From: Deltaproteobacteria bacterium
GTDB lineage: Bacteria > Myxococcota_A > UBA9160 > SMWR01
DNA length: 43,082 bases
Direction: 5' to 3'
NCBI GenBank assembly: GCA_019310425.1
Contig: JAFDEI010000011.1
Span: 1-43,082, forward strand
This document shows, piece after piece, positions 26,319 to 36,012 of the stretch. The position numbers and the translations under genes were made by a program. Positions within the stretch are counted from its first letter, which is position 1. Each line of letters begins with the position of its first letter. The notes below the pieces were generated by a model. The model saw only the letters and a list, made by a program, of their open reading frames with translations. It had not been told where the DNA came from and searched no databases.

Positions 26319-27644
26319 ATGTCGAATTCGCCGCGCAAGGCCATTGGGAACTACGAAATCCGTCGTGAACTCGCGCAGGGCGGGATGGGCATCGTCTACC
26401 TCGCGACACAGCCCGCGCTCGAGCGGGACGTCGTAATCAAGAGTCTCCGGCGCGGTCTCGCGGACGACCCGAGCCTGGAGAAGCGCTTCCAGCGCGAGGC
26501 TCAGGCGGCAGCCGCAATCCACCACCAGAACACGGTGGCAGTCTACGACTGCTTTGCATGGCGCGGCGAGCACTTCATCGTCCAGGAGTACGTCGCGGGT
26601 GAAGACCTCGCAGCCATCCTGCGCATTGTGCGACGGATCGAACCCCGAATTGCCGGAATGATCGCGCTGGAGATCGCGCGCGGGCTCGAGGAGGTGCACG
26701 CCCGCACCGTGGTGCACCGCGACCTGAAGCCGGGCAATATCCTGATCGGTCGCGCAGGTGAGGTGAAGATCGCCGACTTCGGGATCGCACTCGAACGGCA
26801 GAAGAGTGCGTTGACCCAGGTCGGCCACGCAGTCGGTACGCCGGGCTACATGTCACCCGAGCAACACCGCGGTGAGCGGGCCGACCCACGCAGCGATGTC
26901 TTCTCGTTCGGCGTGCTGCTCTACGAGATGTTGACCGGCACACTGCCGTTCCAGCGGTCGGACGAGGCGGACGAGGCGGACGAGGCGGACGAGGCGGACG
27001 AGGGCGAGCCCTCACTGATTCAGCAGATCGAGGCCGGCCACTACGTTCCGGCGCGCAGGCTCACCCCGGGCATACCGCGATCGCAGTCTGCGTTGATCCG
27101 GCGCTGCCTGTACGCGCGCCCGAAGCGCAGAATCCAGAGCGCGACCGGGATCCGCCGAGCCATCGAACGCAGCATCGGCCGTTTGACTCCCGCGGAATGC
27201 CGCAGCGAGATTGCCGCATGGCTCTGGGAGCGCGGGGTTTTCGTCGCCGAGGGCAATGAGACGGAAGTCATCCGGCCGCCTGAGAGCCGTCGTGCGCTAC
27301 GCCACCCCGTCCGCGCGGCCGCATTCGCGGCTGCGAGCGCAGCCGTTCTCGCAGGGGTCGGTCTCGTCCAGGTCGGCGGCTTCCCGCTCCCGGAAGCGAT
27401 GCCGGTCGCCGGTGAGCCGCTCGCGCGTGTCCGCTTTCAAATAGACCCCGCGACCGAAGTGCGCATCGACGGGGGCCCGGCCCTGCGCGTTCCCGCAGGC
27501 GACGCGGTCGACCTCGCACCGGGAAGTCATCACGTATCGTTCCGGCATCCCGAACTCGGAACCAGCGAGCAACGCATCGTCGTCGTCCGCGGTGAAGAAC
27601 GGACCCTCGAACCGATCTACGCCTCTCGATCCGAACAGCCCTGA
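26319..27644 (+). CDS. Serine/threonine protein kinase with TM and C-terminal PEGA-like domain
   Basis: 'GGMGIVYLA', 'VIKSL', 'HRDLKPGNILIG', 'DFG', 'GTPGYMSPEQHRGERADPRSDVFSFGVLLYEMLTG'; TM near 'AAAFAAASAAVLAGVGLV'. Confidence 0.95.
   Translation: MSNSPRKAIGNYEIRRELAQGGMGIVYLATQPALERDVVIKSLRRGLADDPSLEKRFQREAQAAAAIHHQNTVAVYDCFAWRGEHFIVQEYVAGEDLAAILRIVRRIEPRIAGMIALEIARGLEEVHARTVVHRDLKPGNILIGRAGEVKIADFGIALERQKSALTQVGHAVGTPGYMSPEQHRGERADPRSDVFSFGVLLYEMLTGTLPFQRSDEADEADEADEADEGEPSLIQQIEAGHYVPARRLTPGIPRSQSALIRRCLYARPKRRIQSATGIRRAIERSIGRLTPAECRSEIAAWLWERGVFVAEGNETEVIRPPESRRALRHPVRAAAFAAASAAVLAGVGLVQVGGFPLPEAMPVAGEPLARVRFQIDPATEVRIDGGPALRVPAGDAVDLAPGSHHVSFRHPELGTSEQRIVVVRGEERTLEPIYASRSEQP
26961..27005 (+). 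repeat. 9-bp in-frame tandem repeat GACGAGGCG x4 plus partial
   Basis: Four perfect copies, 26961-26996, followed by GACGAGGGCG; encodes (DEA)4-DEG. Confidence 0.95.
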
Positions 27645-27694
27645 TTCAAGCGTGAACGCAGCAACGCCCACCCCGCGTGATACTCTTACCGCGA

Positions 27695-28087
27695 ATGACG
27701 GACGTCGGACTCACCCACATCGCGCTCGAAGCCAGTGACCTCGACGAGAGCATCGCATTCTACGCCACTTTCGCAGCCATGCAGGTGGTCCACCGGCGCA
27801 GCGGCGTGGTGTGGCTCGGCGACAAGATCCGTCCTTTCGTGGTCGTGCTGATCCAGAGCGACCGGATCGAATCGTCGCTGTGCCCGCCTGCACACCTCGG
27901 CATCGCCTGCGCGGCGCGCGACGACGTCGACCGACTCGCCGAGCTCGCGCGCAAGCAAGGTCGGCTGATCCGAGAGCCCGAGGATGCCGGCCCACCCGTC
28001 GGCTACTGGGCCCTGATCCGCGACCCGGACAACCACACCCTCGAGCTGTCCTACGGCCAGGAAGTAGCAGTCACCGTTGAGGGCTAG
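27695..28087 (+). CDS. VOC family (glyoxalase/bleomycin resistance) protein
   Basis: 'LTHIALEASDLDESIAFYATFAAMQVVHR', 'YWALIRDPDNHTLELSYGQ'. Confidence 0.92.
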   Translation: MTDVGLTHIALEASDLDESIAFYATFAAMQVVHRRSGVVWLGDKIRPFVVVLIQSDRIESSLCPPAHLGIACAARDDVDRLAELARKQGRLIREPEDAGPPVGYWALIRDPDNHTLELSYGQEVAVTVEG

Positions 28088-29889
28088 AGGCGCTTGCGGA
28101 GGTTCGCGGCGAGGATCCGTTTGCGCAGCCGAAGATGGGCCGGGGTGACTTCGAGAAGCTCGTCGTCTTCCATCCACTCGAGCGCCCACTCGATCTGGAG
28201 CAGGCGCGGTGGAGTCAATACCGCGGCCTCGTCCTTGCCCGCAGCGCGCACGTTGGTGAGTTTCTTCGGGCGCGTGACGTTCACGTTCATGTCCTTCTCG
28301 CGGCGGTTCTCGCCCACGACCTGGCCTTCGTAGACCTGAACGCCGGCACCGACGAACATCATCGCGCGCTCCTGGATCCCGAACAGCGAGTAGGCGGTCG
28401 TCTTGCCCTGGTCGGTCGAGACGATCGCTCCGACCGGCCGCCCCTTGAGGTCTCCCGACCACGGCTCGTAACCCCGGACCGTTCGGTGCATCAGGCCGTC
28501 GCCGCGCGTGTCGGAGAGAAACTCACCGCGGTAGCCGAAGAGTCCGCGGCTCGGCGCGATGAAAGTGAGCCGCACCTGGCCCTCGCGATTCTCCATCGAG
28601 ATCAGGCGCCCCTTGCGTGTGGCGAGCTTCTCCATCACGACGCCGGTCGCGAACTCGGGCACGTCGATCACGACGTCCTCCACCGGCTCGCACTGCTTGC
28701 CGTCGATCTCGCGCCGGATGATCTCGGGCCGCGAAACATTGAACTCGTAGCCGTCGCGCCGCATCGTCTCGATCAGCACCGCGATCTGGAGCTCACCACG
28801 CCCCGCGACCACGAAGGTTTCCGGCGTCTCGGCAGGCTCGATCTGGAGCGAAACGTTGCCGAGCGCCTCACGCCGCAGCCGATCGCCGATCTGTCGACTG
28901 GTGAGGAACTTCCCGTCCTGCCCCGCGAACGGCGAGTTGTTGGGCGAGAAGCGCACCCGAATCGTCGGTGGGTCGATGTGGATCCGCGGCAGCGGGTCGG
29001 GCGAATCAGGGGCGCAGATGGTGTCGCCGATCTCGATCGAATCGACGCCTGCGATCACTGCGAGGTCGCCCGCGAGCGCGTAGTCGAGTTCGACGCGGGT
29101 GAGGCCACGCGCGCCGAGCAGCTTGGTAACCCGGAAGGTCTCGGTCACGCCCGACTCCGTCACCCGCGACACCATCGCGCCACGTTCGAGCCGACCGCGC
29201 GCGACCCGCCCGATCACGAGTCGACCGACGAAGTCGTCATAGTCGAGCGTCACGGCGTGGAACTGCAACGGGCCGTCGATATCGACGTTCGGCGCGGGCG
29301 CGTGCTCGATGATCGCTTCGAACAGCGGCCGCAGATCCGTGCCCGGTTCGCTGGGGTCGAGCGACGCAACGCCATGCTTGGCCGAGGCGTAGATGACCGG
29401 GAAGTCGAGCTGCTCGTCGGTGGCTCCCATCGAGGCCAGCAGATCGAAGACCTCGTCCACCACGGCATGCGCACGCTGCTCGGGGCGATCGATCTTGTTC
29501 ACGACGACCAACGGACGCAGACCGTGCGCGAGCGCCTTGCCGACCACGAAGCGCGTCTGGGGCATCACCCCCTCGACCGCGTCGACGAGCAGCAGCACCG
29601 CATCCACCAGGCCCAGCACGCGTTCCACTTCGCCGCCGAAATCCGCATGGCCCGGCGTGTCGACGAGGTGAATCCTCACCCCTTCGAATTCGATCGCGGT
29701 TTCCTTGGCGTGGATCGTGATCCCGCGTTCGCGCTCGATGTCCTCGCTGTCCATGACCCGGTCGGCGACCTGCTGGTTCTCGCGAAATGCGCCGGTTTGA
29801 CGCAGCAGTCCGTCCAGCAAAGTGGTTTTGCCGTGGTCGACGTGGGCGATAATCGCCAGATTTCGGAGATCTTTACGCGGCTCTTGCAT
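28084..29889 (-). CDS. typA: Translational GTPase TypA/BipA
   Basis: '[27 protein letters not shown]', '[13 protein letters not shown]', '[16 protein letters not shown]', '[43 protein letters not shown]'. Confidence 0.97.
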   Translation of the reverse strand: MQEPRKDLRNLAIIAHVDHGKTTLLDGLLRQTGAFRENQQVADRVMDSEDIERERGITIHAKETAIEFEGVRIHLVDTPGHADFGGEVERVLGLVDAVLLLVDAVEGVMPQTRFVVGKALAHGLRPLVVVNKIDRPEQRAHAVVDEVFDLLASMGATDEQLDFPVIYASAKHGVASLDPSEPGTDLRPLFEAIIEHAPAPNVDIDGPLQFHAVTLDYDDFVGRLVIGRVARGRLERGAMVSRVTESGVTETFRVTKLLGARGLTRVELDYALAGDLAVIAGVDSIEIGDTICAPDSPDPLPRIHIDPPTIRVRFSPNNSPFAGQDGKFLTSRQIGDRLRREALGNVSLQIEPAETPETFVVAGRGELQIAVLIETMRRDGYEFNVSRPEIIRREIDGKQCEPVEDVVIDVPEFATGVVMEKLATRKGRLISMENREGQVRLTFIAPSRGLFGYRGEFLSDTRGDGLMHRTVRGYEPWSGDLKGRPVGAIVSTDQGKTTAYSLFGIQERAMMFVGAGVQVYEGQVVGENRREKDMNVNVTRPKKLTNVRAAGKDEAAVLTPPRLLQIEWALEWMEDDELLEVTPAHLRLRKRILAANLRKRL

Positions 29890-29954
29890 GGGAACGGCGG
29901 CAGGCTAGCAGATTCGCGATTCGACGCTTGGAAGCGTCGCCCGGCGCGCCGTAG

Positions 29955-30737
29955 TCAGAAATCGAGCGGGAGCTGCAGGAAGTCGCGATAGATCGCGTCG
30001 CGGTGCTCGAACAGGATCGGGTCGGCCGAGCCGCGCGGCTCCCCTTCGCCGAGTTCGTACTGGCCGCGCAAGAATTTCGGCATCGCGCACTGCTTTTCGG
30101 GCAACGGGCTGAGCAGCGCCGCAAACACCGCCCAGTGGATGTCGAGTGCCGTGAGCGCATCGCCGATGAAGAAACGACTGCCGCGATCGCGCTGTGCCCG
30201 CAGGCGCTCGCTCAGCGTGCGCAATATCTCGCCGACGCGGCCCGGTGCGGCCGCCGCGGCTTCGGCGCCGTAGCCGTAGCGACTTCCAAGGAGGCGAGCC
30301 GGTGCTGCGGCCGGCGAATCGGCGAATTCGGGAACCGTCAAGACCTGGTCGAGCAACATCATCCGACGATTCCAGCCGAAGCCATCTTCGCCGCAGATCT
30401 CGTGACAGAGACCCAGCATGAGCACCCGCTCCGAAGGGTCCGCCGGAATCAGCCGCGGGGCCGGCGCGAGCCGCTCGACGAAGTGCAGGATTTCGGCCCA
30501 ACCGGTTCGCGGCGGGTCGTCGCCGCAGACGACGATTGGCGCGTTCTCGCGGCCGGTCCACTCCCGCAGCTCGACGTTCTCCCCCCCGCCCTCCTGGGCA
30601 ACCGGCGTGTAGGAGATTCCCTTGACGTGAAACAGCCCTTTCGCAGCCTCGCCCCACGGACCGGGGACGCCCGCAGTCAGAACCAGGAAGAGTTCGTCCG
30701 TGCGCTGTTTCGCGGCTTCGATCGGCAGATAGTCCAC
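29955..30737 (-). CDS. Glutathione S-transferase-like protein
   Basis: 'LFHVKGISYTPVAQ', 'NAPIVVCGDDPPRTGWAEILHFVERLAP', 'FFIGDALTALDIHWAVFAALL'. Confidence 0.75.
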   Translation of the reverse strand: MDYLPIEAAKQRTDELFLVLTAGVPGPWGEAAKGLFHVKGISYTPVAQEGGGENVELREWTGRENAPIVVCGDDPPRTGWAEILHFVERLAPAPRLIPADPSERVLMLGLCHEICGEDGFGWNRRMMLLDQVLTVPEFADSPAAAPARLLGSRYGYGAEAAAAAPGRVGEILRTLSERLRAQRDRGSRFFIGDALTALDIHWAVFAALLSPLPEKQCAMPKFLRGQYELGEGEPRGSADPILFEHRDAIYRDFLQLPLDF

Positions 30738-30893
30738 TTTCCGTCCTCGCTCCGTCCCTCGTAAAGGCGCCACCCGTCGGTTCGACCGGCTCTCGACCAG
30801 GCGCCACCGTCGATAGCGCAGTCACCCACGGGCCGGGTATCGTATCTTCGTGCGGGTACTTTCGCACCGATCGCAAACCAGAAGAGAGGTCCC

Positions 30894-31163
30894 GTGCCCA
30901 GAGAACAACTCGGCAACCGCATCCAAGAACTCCTCGACGAACTCGAGAAGGTCGAGCCCGCCGACCCGGCAGCACGCGATCGCCTCGCACACGTGCTGCA
31001 CGACATCCGAACCATGGTCGCCGAATCAGAGCTGGAATCGGACGAGCACGAATCGCTGCGCGAGCGCTTCGACGAAGCCGCTCGGCAATTCGAAGAGAGT
31101 CACCCCACGCTCACCGCCGTAGTCGGGCGGGTGGCAGACAGCCTCGCCAACCTGGGCATTTGA
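30894..31163 (+). CDS. DUF4404 family protein
   Basis: 'RIQELLDELEKVEPADPAARDRLAHVLHDIRTMV...FEESHPTLTAVVGRVADSLANLGI'. Confidence 0.85.
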   Translation: MPREQLGNRIQELLDELEKVEPADPAARDRLAHVLHDIRTMVAESELESDEHESLRERFDEAARQFEESHPTLTAVVGRVADSLANLGI

Positions 31164-31184
31164 CACGCCGCCCGGCGCGCCCGC

Positions 31185-32276
31185 TCACGTGAGAGCTTCG
31201 CGGACGACCTCGCTGACCCGGTCGATCGCACTCGCGTCGAGGCCCGCGTGGACCGGGATCGACACGGCTTCCACGCAGGCGCGCTCGGCATTGGGGCAGT
31301 CGGGTGCGGCGGCTGCGGCCGCGGCGAAAGCCGGCTCGCGATACACCGGACGCGGGTAGTAGTGACGGCACTCGATGCCCGCACGCGCGAGGGCAGCGCG
31401 GATCTCGTCGGCGCGGGGTGAACGCAGCGTGTACTGGCTCCAGGCGGGTGCCTCCTCGGGCCCGGCCGCGGGCAGGCTCAGGTCGGCGCAATCCACGAGA
31501 TTGCGCGCATAGCGCACCGCATTGTGCGTGCGGCGGTCGTTCCAGCGCTTCAGATGCGGGAGCTTCACGCGCAACACCGCTGCCTGGATCTCGTCGATCC
31601 GGGCCGTCATTCCGGCGAGCAGGTGCGCACCACCGCGCTCCTGTCCGTGGTTGCGCAGACGCCGCAGCCGCAACGCGAACTCGGGGTCGTCCGTCGTGAC
31701 GCAGCCGGCGTCGCCAACCGCGCCGAGATTCTTGGAGGGGTAGAAGCTGAAGCCGCCCGCGAGCCCGAACGAGCCCGCCGCCCGGCCATCGCGGTCCGCA
31801 GCGATCGCCTGCGCGGCATCTTCGATCACCACCAGACCCAACGCGCGCGCGACCTCGCCGATACCCGCCATGTCGGCGCAGCGGCCGAACAGATGCACCG
31901 GCATCACCGCGCGCGTCTTCGCGGTCCGCCTCGCTTCGAGAGCTTCCGGAGCGAGATTGAAGCCATCGCTCTCGATGTCCGCGAAGGTCGGTATCGCCCC
32001 CGCGAGCAGGATCGCTTCGACTGTTGCAACAAACGTGAACGGCGAGGTAATGACCTCGTCGCCGTTGCCGATGCCGGCTGCGCGCAACGCCAGCACCAGG
32101 GACTGAGTCCCGGAGCCGACCGCAACCGCCTCGCGGACACCGACCAGACGCGCGAATTCGGCCTCGAAGGCCCGTGTCTCAGGGCCGAGCAGATAGCGCC
32201 CCGACCGCAGGACTCGCAGTCCCGCGACCTCGACCTCGGCACCGACTTCGGCGTATTCCGAAGCCAGGTCGACCAT
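31185..32276 (-). CDS. DegT/DnrJ/EryC1/StrS family aminotransferase
   Basis: 'MVDLASEYAEVGAEVE', 'VGSGTQSLVLALRAAGIGNGDEVITSPFTFVATVEAI', 'VIEDAAQAI', 'FSFYPSKNLGAVGDAGCVTT'. Confidence 0.95.
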   Translation of the reverse strand: MVDLASEYAEVGAEVEVAGLRVLRSGRYLLGPETRAFEAEFARLVGVREAVAVGSGTQSLVLALRAAGIGNGDEVITSPFTFVATVEAILLAGAIPTFADIESDGFNLAPEALEARRTAKTRAVMPVHLFGRCADMAGIGEVARALGLVVIEDAAQAIAADRDGRAAGSFGLAGGFSFYPSKNLGAVGDAGCVTTDDPEFALRLRRLRNHGQERGGAHLLAGMTARIDEIQAAVLRVKLPHLKRWNDRRTHNAVRYARNLVDCADLSLPAAGPEEAPAWSQYTLRSPRADEIRAALARAGIECRHYYPRPVYREPAFAAAAAAAPDCPNAERACVEAVSIPVHAGLDASAIDRVSEVVREALT

Positions 32277-32367
32277 CGGAATCCGCCATTTCCGCCGCGT
32301 GTCGTCCACCTGCCGTCCGTCTCCTCGCACTGCAGGCCCCGCAGCACTCGCACACCACCCGATCAGA

Positions 32368-32425
32368 CCCATCCGGCCCATCCGGACACATCCGGACCCG
32401 AACCCCCCGGATCCATCCGGCAGTC
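32368..32425. repeat. Low-complexity CATCCGG-rich heptad-like repeats upstream of the aminotransferase
   Basis: cccatccggcccatccggacacatccggacccgaaccccccggatccatccgg. Confidence 0.6.
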
Positions 32426-32722
32426 CCGCTGGACCCCGCTGGCCGGTGTGGCGGCCTCACTGCACCGGAATCAGCAGCTCCGGCATGATACGCGACAGCG
32501 CTGCCGACGGCTGCTGTGCCCCGAAAAGTCCCCTGTCGCTCCACAATTCCAGTCGCGGCGGAATCACCGTAGCCGCAGCGATCCGGTGGTCGAAACTCTC
32601 GCTTCATTTCAAGACATAACCGCCGCACGCCGATGAGTTCAGCTCCCGACATGCGTCAAAGCGGTACTCGACAAAGTGCCGCAGCGCGCCCGCCTTGCGG
32701 GTGATCCAGCTCGAGGTGAGAA

Positions 32723-35383
32723 ATGCATCTGTTCCGAAGGACACAAGAATCGCAGTGGTTGACCGCCATGTTTCTTGTCCTGATCTTTGCGAGCGTCGGC
32801 TGTGCATCCCGACCGAAGAGTTCCGACGTCGACGACGGAGCCCGCGCCTACCGTGAGGGGCGCTACTCGGACGCCGAGTTGATCTGGCTCGAGGCGCTGT
32901 CCGAGTCGGAAGCGTATGGCCCCGAAGACCCTCGGCTAGCGCAGAGCCTTCACATGCTCGCGAATCTGGCCGTGAAGCAGGAGCGTTACGAGGAATCGAT
33001 CCCGCTGTACGAACGCTGGATCGAGACTCGAGAAGTGGGCCTCTACCCCAAGGATGAGGTGTTCGCCGACGGTCTCGAAGCCCTCGCGGGCGTCCGCATG
33101 ATCCGGGGCGAATACGACGAGGCGGTAACGACCTACAGGCGCGCGCTCGCCGTTCGTCGAGCCGACTCGACGATCGACAACCTGGCACTCGCGGGAAACC
33201 TCGAGAGCCTTGCAGCGGCTTACGAGGCGGCCGGACGACGCGACGAGTCGCAGGCGTTGTACGCGCGCGCCATTGCGATCCGCGAGGAGATCTCGGGTGC
33301 GTTCGACGTCAGTGTCGCGGTCAGCCTGCACGACATCGCGGTGATCAACCACGACAAGGGCCGCTACCTCGAAGCCGAGCGCCAGTACGCACGCGCGCTC
33401 GACATCGTCGAGGTGAACTCGGGCTGGGATTCCGAATTCTCGGCCACGCTGCTGACCAACGCGGGCGGGCTCTACCGCGTCCTCGGTGAACTCGCGAAGG
33501 CAGAGCAGCTGCTATTGAAGGCGCGCGTGGAACGCGAGGAGCGGCTGGGGGCGGAAGATGTCGGCACCGCGGTCACGTTGAATGAACTCGCTTCCACCTG
33601 GGCGGCAATGCGAAGACTCGAGGAGGCGAAAACACTGCACGAGCAGGTGCTCGAGACTCGTACGACACACTACGGCGTGAACTCGCTCGCGGTCGCATCG
33701 ACCCTGAACAACCTCGCACTGGTCGAACAGTCCCAGCGCGACTACCGCGCCGCAGAGAAGAACTTCGAACGCGCCATTGCGATTCGGCAGCGCATACTCG
33801 GGCCGAGCCACCGCAAGGTGGCCGCGACCCACAACAACCTGGGCCTGCTCTACAAGCTCGAACGCCGGCACGCGAAGGCGCGCGAACAGCTGCAAACCGC
33901 GGTCGAGATGCAGGACGATGTCCTCGAACCGAATCATCCTGAAACCGCTCAGACCCTCCACAATCTCGCCGAGCTCCTGCTGATCATGAACGACCTCGCG
34001 AACGCGGATGCCGCCGCCACGCGCGCGGTCGACATGAAGGAACGCGCCTACGGCTCCGACCACCCGAATGTCGCCGACACCCTTGCGGTCCTGGGAACGC
34101 TGAAGGCCGCGGTCGGGGACTACGACACCGCCGAGACGATCTACCTGCGCGCACTCGCAATCTGGCAGACGCGGCCGCCGACCGACGAAGTCCGCGTCGC
34201 GGAAACGCTCGCCAACCTCGCGCTGATGCGGCAGGCGCAGGGCCGAAACGCCGAGGCCTTCACACTGTACGAGCAGGCGATTGCGATCTTCCAGCAGACG
34301 CTCGGGGCGAATGACGCCAACACCCTGCGCGCGCGCTACAACCAGGCCGCGACGATCGCCGGGCAACAGAACTACACCCTCGCGCTCGACCTCTACCGGA
34401 AGATGCTCAGTGCAGCGGAGGCGAAGGTCGGACCGAACGACCCGAGCCTCGCGCGACCGCTGATCGGGCTCGCCAGCGTGAACCTGCAGATGGGCAACCA
34501 CGCGCAGGCTGCAACCCACTTCGAGAGGGCCGCGACGTTGCTCGACCAGGTCGACCCGCCGCAACCGATCGCGCACGCCTACGCGAGAAACGGCCTCGCC
34601 GAAAGCCAATTGACGCTCGGACAGACCCAGCTCGCTGAATCGAACTACGAGCGCGGGATCGACCTCCTCATGAAGGAGCGCGACAGCAATACGCGCGAGT
34701 TCGCCACGATGAGTGCGAACCTCGCCGGCATCCAGGCTGCGGACGGCCGCCATGCCTCGGCGATCCAGCTCTACCAGCGAGCGATCGAAACACTCGAGAA
34801 GGCCTACGGGGCCGATTACGCAGTCCTCGCGACCCTATACGCTCGCCAAGGCGCGTCGTTCGAGGAAATCGGCAAGAACCGGGAAGCCGAAGTGCGCTAC
34901 GAGCACTCGCTCACGATCGGCCGCGCGTCACCCGGCGATCCGATGATGACGGCCCACACGCTCGACTCGCTGGCGTTGTTGTTGCTCGAACGCGGCGAAG
35001 CCAACCGCGCCGAGACACTGCTGCGCGAGGCCGTCGCGCTTCAGGAGAGTCAAGGAGCCGCCAACGGCGGCGAACTCGGCGCCAGCCTCCGCTACCTCGG
35101 GGCGGCCTTCCAGGCCCGCAACGCCTTCCCGGCTGCAGAAGAACAGTATGTGCGAGCGGCACCGCTGCTCGAAGCCGCACTCGGTCCGGACGACTCGAGT
35201 TACGGCTTCTTCCTGCGCGACCTGGCCCAGGTGTACGCGGCCCAGAACAAGCTCCACCAGGCCGAGGACGCCTACGGTCGCTCACTCAACATTCTCGAAG
35301 CCCGGCTCGGCGCCAGCGACCCGTCCGTGGTCCAGACCCGACGCAGCTACGAGCAGGTGATGCGCGCACAGAACACTCCCTAG
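32723..35383 (+). CDS. Tetratricopeptide repeat (kinesin-light-chain-like) lipoprotein
   Basis: Lipobox 'FASVGCASR'; many about 42-residue TPR units such as 'VASTLNNLALVEQSQRDYRAAEKNFERAIAIRQRILGPSHRKVAATHNNLGLLY'. Confidence 0.92.
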   Translation: MHLFRRTQESQWLTAMFLVLIFASVGCASRPKSSDVDDGARAYREGRYSDAELIWLEALSESEAYGPEDPRLAQSLHMLANLAVKQERYEESIPLYERWIETREVGLYPKDEVFADGLEALAGVRMIRGEYDEAVTTYRRALAVRRADSTIDNLALAGNLESLAAAYEAAGRRDESQALYARAIAIREEISGAFDVSVAVSLHDIAVINHDKGRYLEAERQYARALDIVEVNSGWDSEFSATLLTNAGGLYRVLGELAKAEQLLLKARVEREERLGAEDVGTAVTLNELASTWAAMRRLEEAKTLHEQVLETRTTHYGVNSLAVASTLNNLALVEQSQRDYRAAEKNFERAIAIRQRILGPSHRKVAATHNNLGLLYKLERRHAKAREQLQTAVEMQDDVLEPNHPETAQTLHNLAELLLIMNDLANADAAATRAVDMKERAYGSDHPNVADTLAVLGTLKAAVGDYDTAETIYLRALAIWQTRPPTDEVRVAETLANLALMRQAQGRNAEAFTLYEQAIAIFQQTLGANDANTLRARYNQAATIAGQQNYTLALDLYRKMLSAAEAKVGPNDPSLARPLIGLASVNLQMGNHAQAATHFERAATLLDQVDPPQPIAHAYARNGLAESQLTLGQTQLAESNYERGIDLLMKERDSNTREFATMSANLAGIQAADGRHASAIQLYQRAIETLEKAYGADYAVLATLYARQGASFEEIGKNREAEVRYEHSLTIGRASPGDPMMTAHTLDSLALLLLERGEANRAETLLREAVALQESQGAANGGELGASLRYLGAAFQARNAFPAAEEQYVRAAPLLEAALGPDDSSYGFFLRDLAQVYAAQNKLHQAEDAYGRSLNILEARLGASDPSVVQTRRSYEQVMRAQNTP

Positions 35384-35478
35384 CGTTTCGGCCGATTTTC
35401 AGCCCGAGCGACTCATCAGTCGAACCCCGACACGCTCGCGCTTGAGCTGAGGTCTGGCATGGCCGATACTTCGCATCC

Positions 35479-35904
35479 GTGAAGAATGGAGCCGGAAAGA
35501 GATCTGCTCAGCGCCTGTCGGCAATGGCTGCGATGATGCTGACTCTGGGGTTCGCCGGGATCGAGGGCGGCGTCGTTCTGTGCTTCGGAGGCGACGGCCA
35601 TCTCGCCATCGAGGTCGTCGGGCCGGACGGCTGTGCCGAGGCGGTGGAGGCTGCGGCTCACGCAGCATCCGCCATCGCGATTCTGGCCTCGTCGTCCCAT
35701 TGCGGCCCCTGTGTCGATGTGGCGCTCACGGCGCCATTGACCGCGGAGGGTGCCACGCCCGCGAAGCGAATCGGGTCCGCCCCGACGACGGTTTCCAGCG
35801 CCACACCAAGGTTGCCGATCCCACGTCTGCTTGCCGCGATTCCCGTCGAGCACTCCCTTCCCTTCATCTCCGAAAAGCCGAACACGGTCGTCATCCGCTG
35901 TTGA
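35479..35904 (+). CDS. Hypothetical secreted protein upstream of RND efflux genes
   Basis: 141 aa; 'VGPDGCAEAVEAA...SSSHCGPCVDVALTAPL' with CxxC motif; same orientation as and just upstream of the efflux operon. Confidence 0.65.
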   Translation: MKNGAGKRSAQRLSAMAAMMLTLGFAGIEGGVVLCFGGDGHLAIEVVGPDGCAEAVEAAAHAASAIAILASSSHCGPCVDVALTAPLTAEGATPAKRIGSAPTTVSSATPRLPIPRLLAAIPVEHSLPFISEKPNTVVIRC

Positions 35905-36012
35905 GCCCAGCGGCACCATCCGCGCCCTGACCCACACTTCAGTTTCCCGATCGGGTTTCTGCTCCCTCTGCGGGAGCGGGCTCGCGCGCGGCATTGGCCG
36001 CGCGCACGGAGA

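Noticed and set aside
28135-29991. 618-aa ORF on + strand opposite typA
   Set aside because: Shadow ORF typical of high-GC DNA; the minus strand encodes an unmistakable TypA.
33512-34753. 413-aa - ORF inside the TPR gene
   Set aside because: Antisense shadow of the clear TPR protein.
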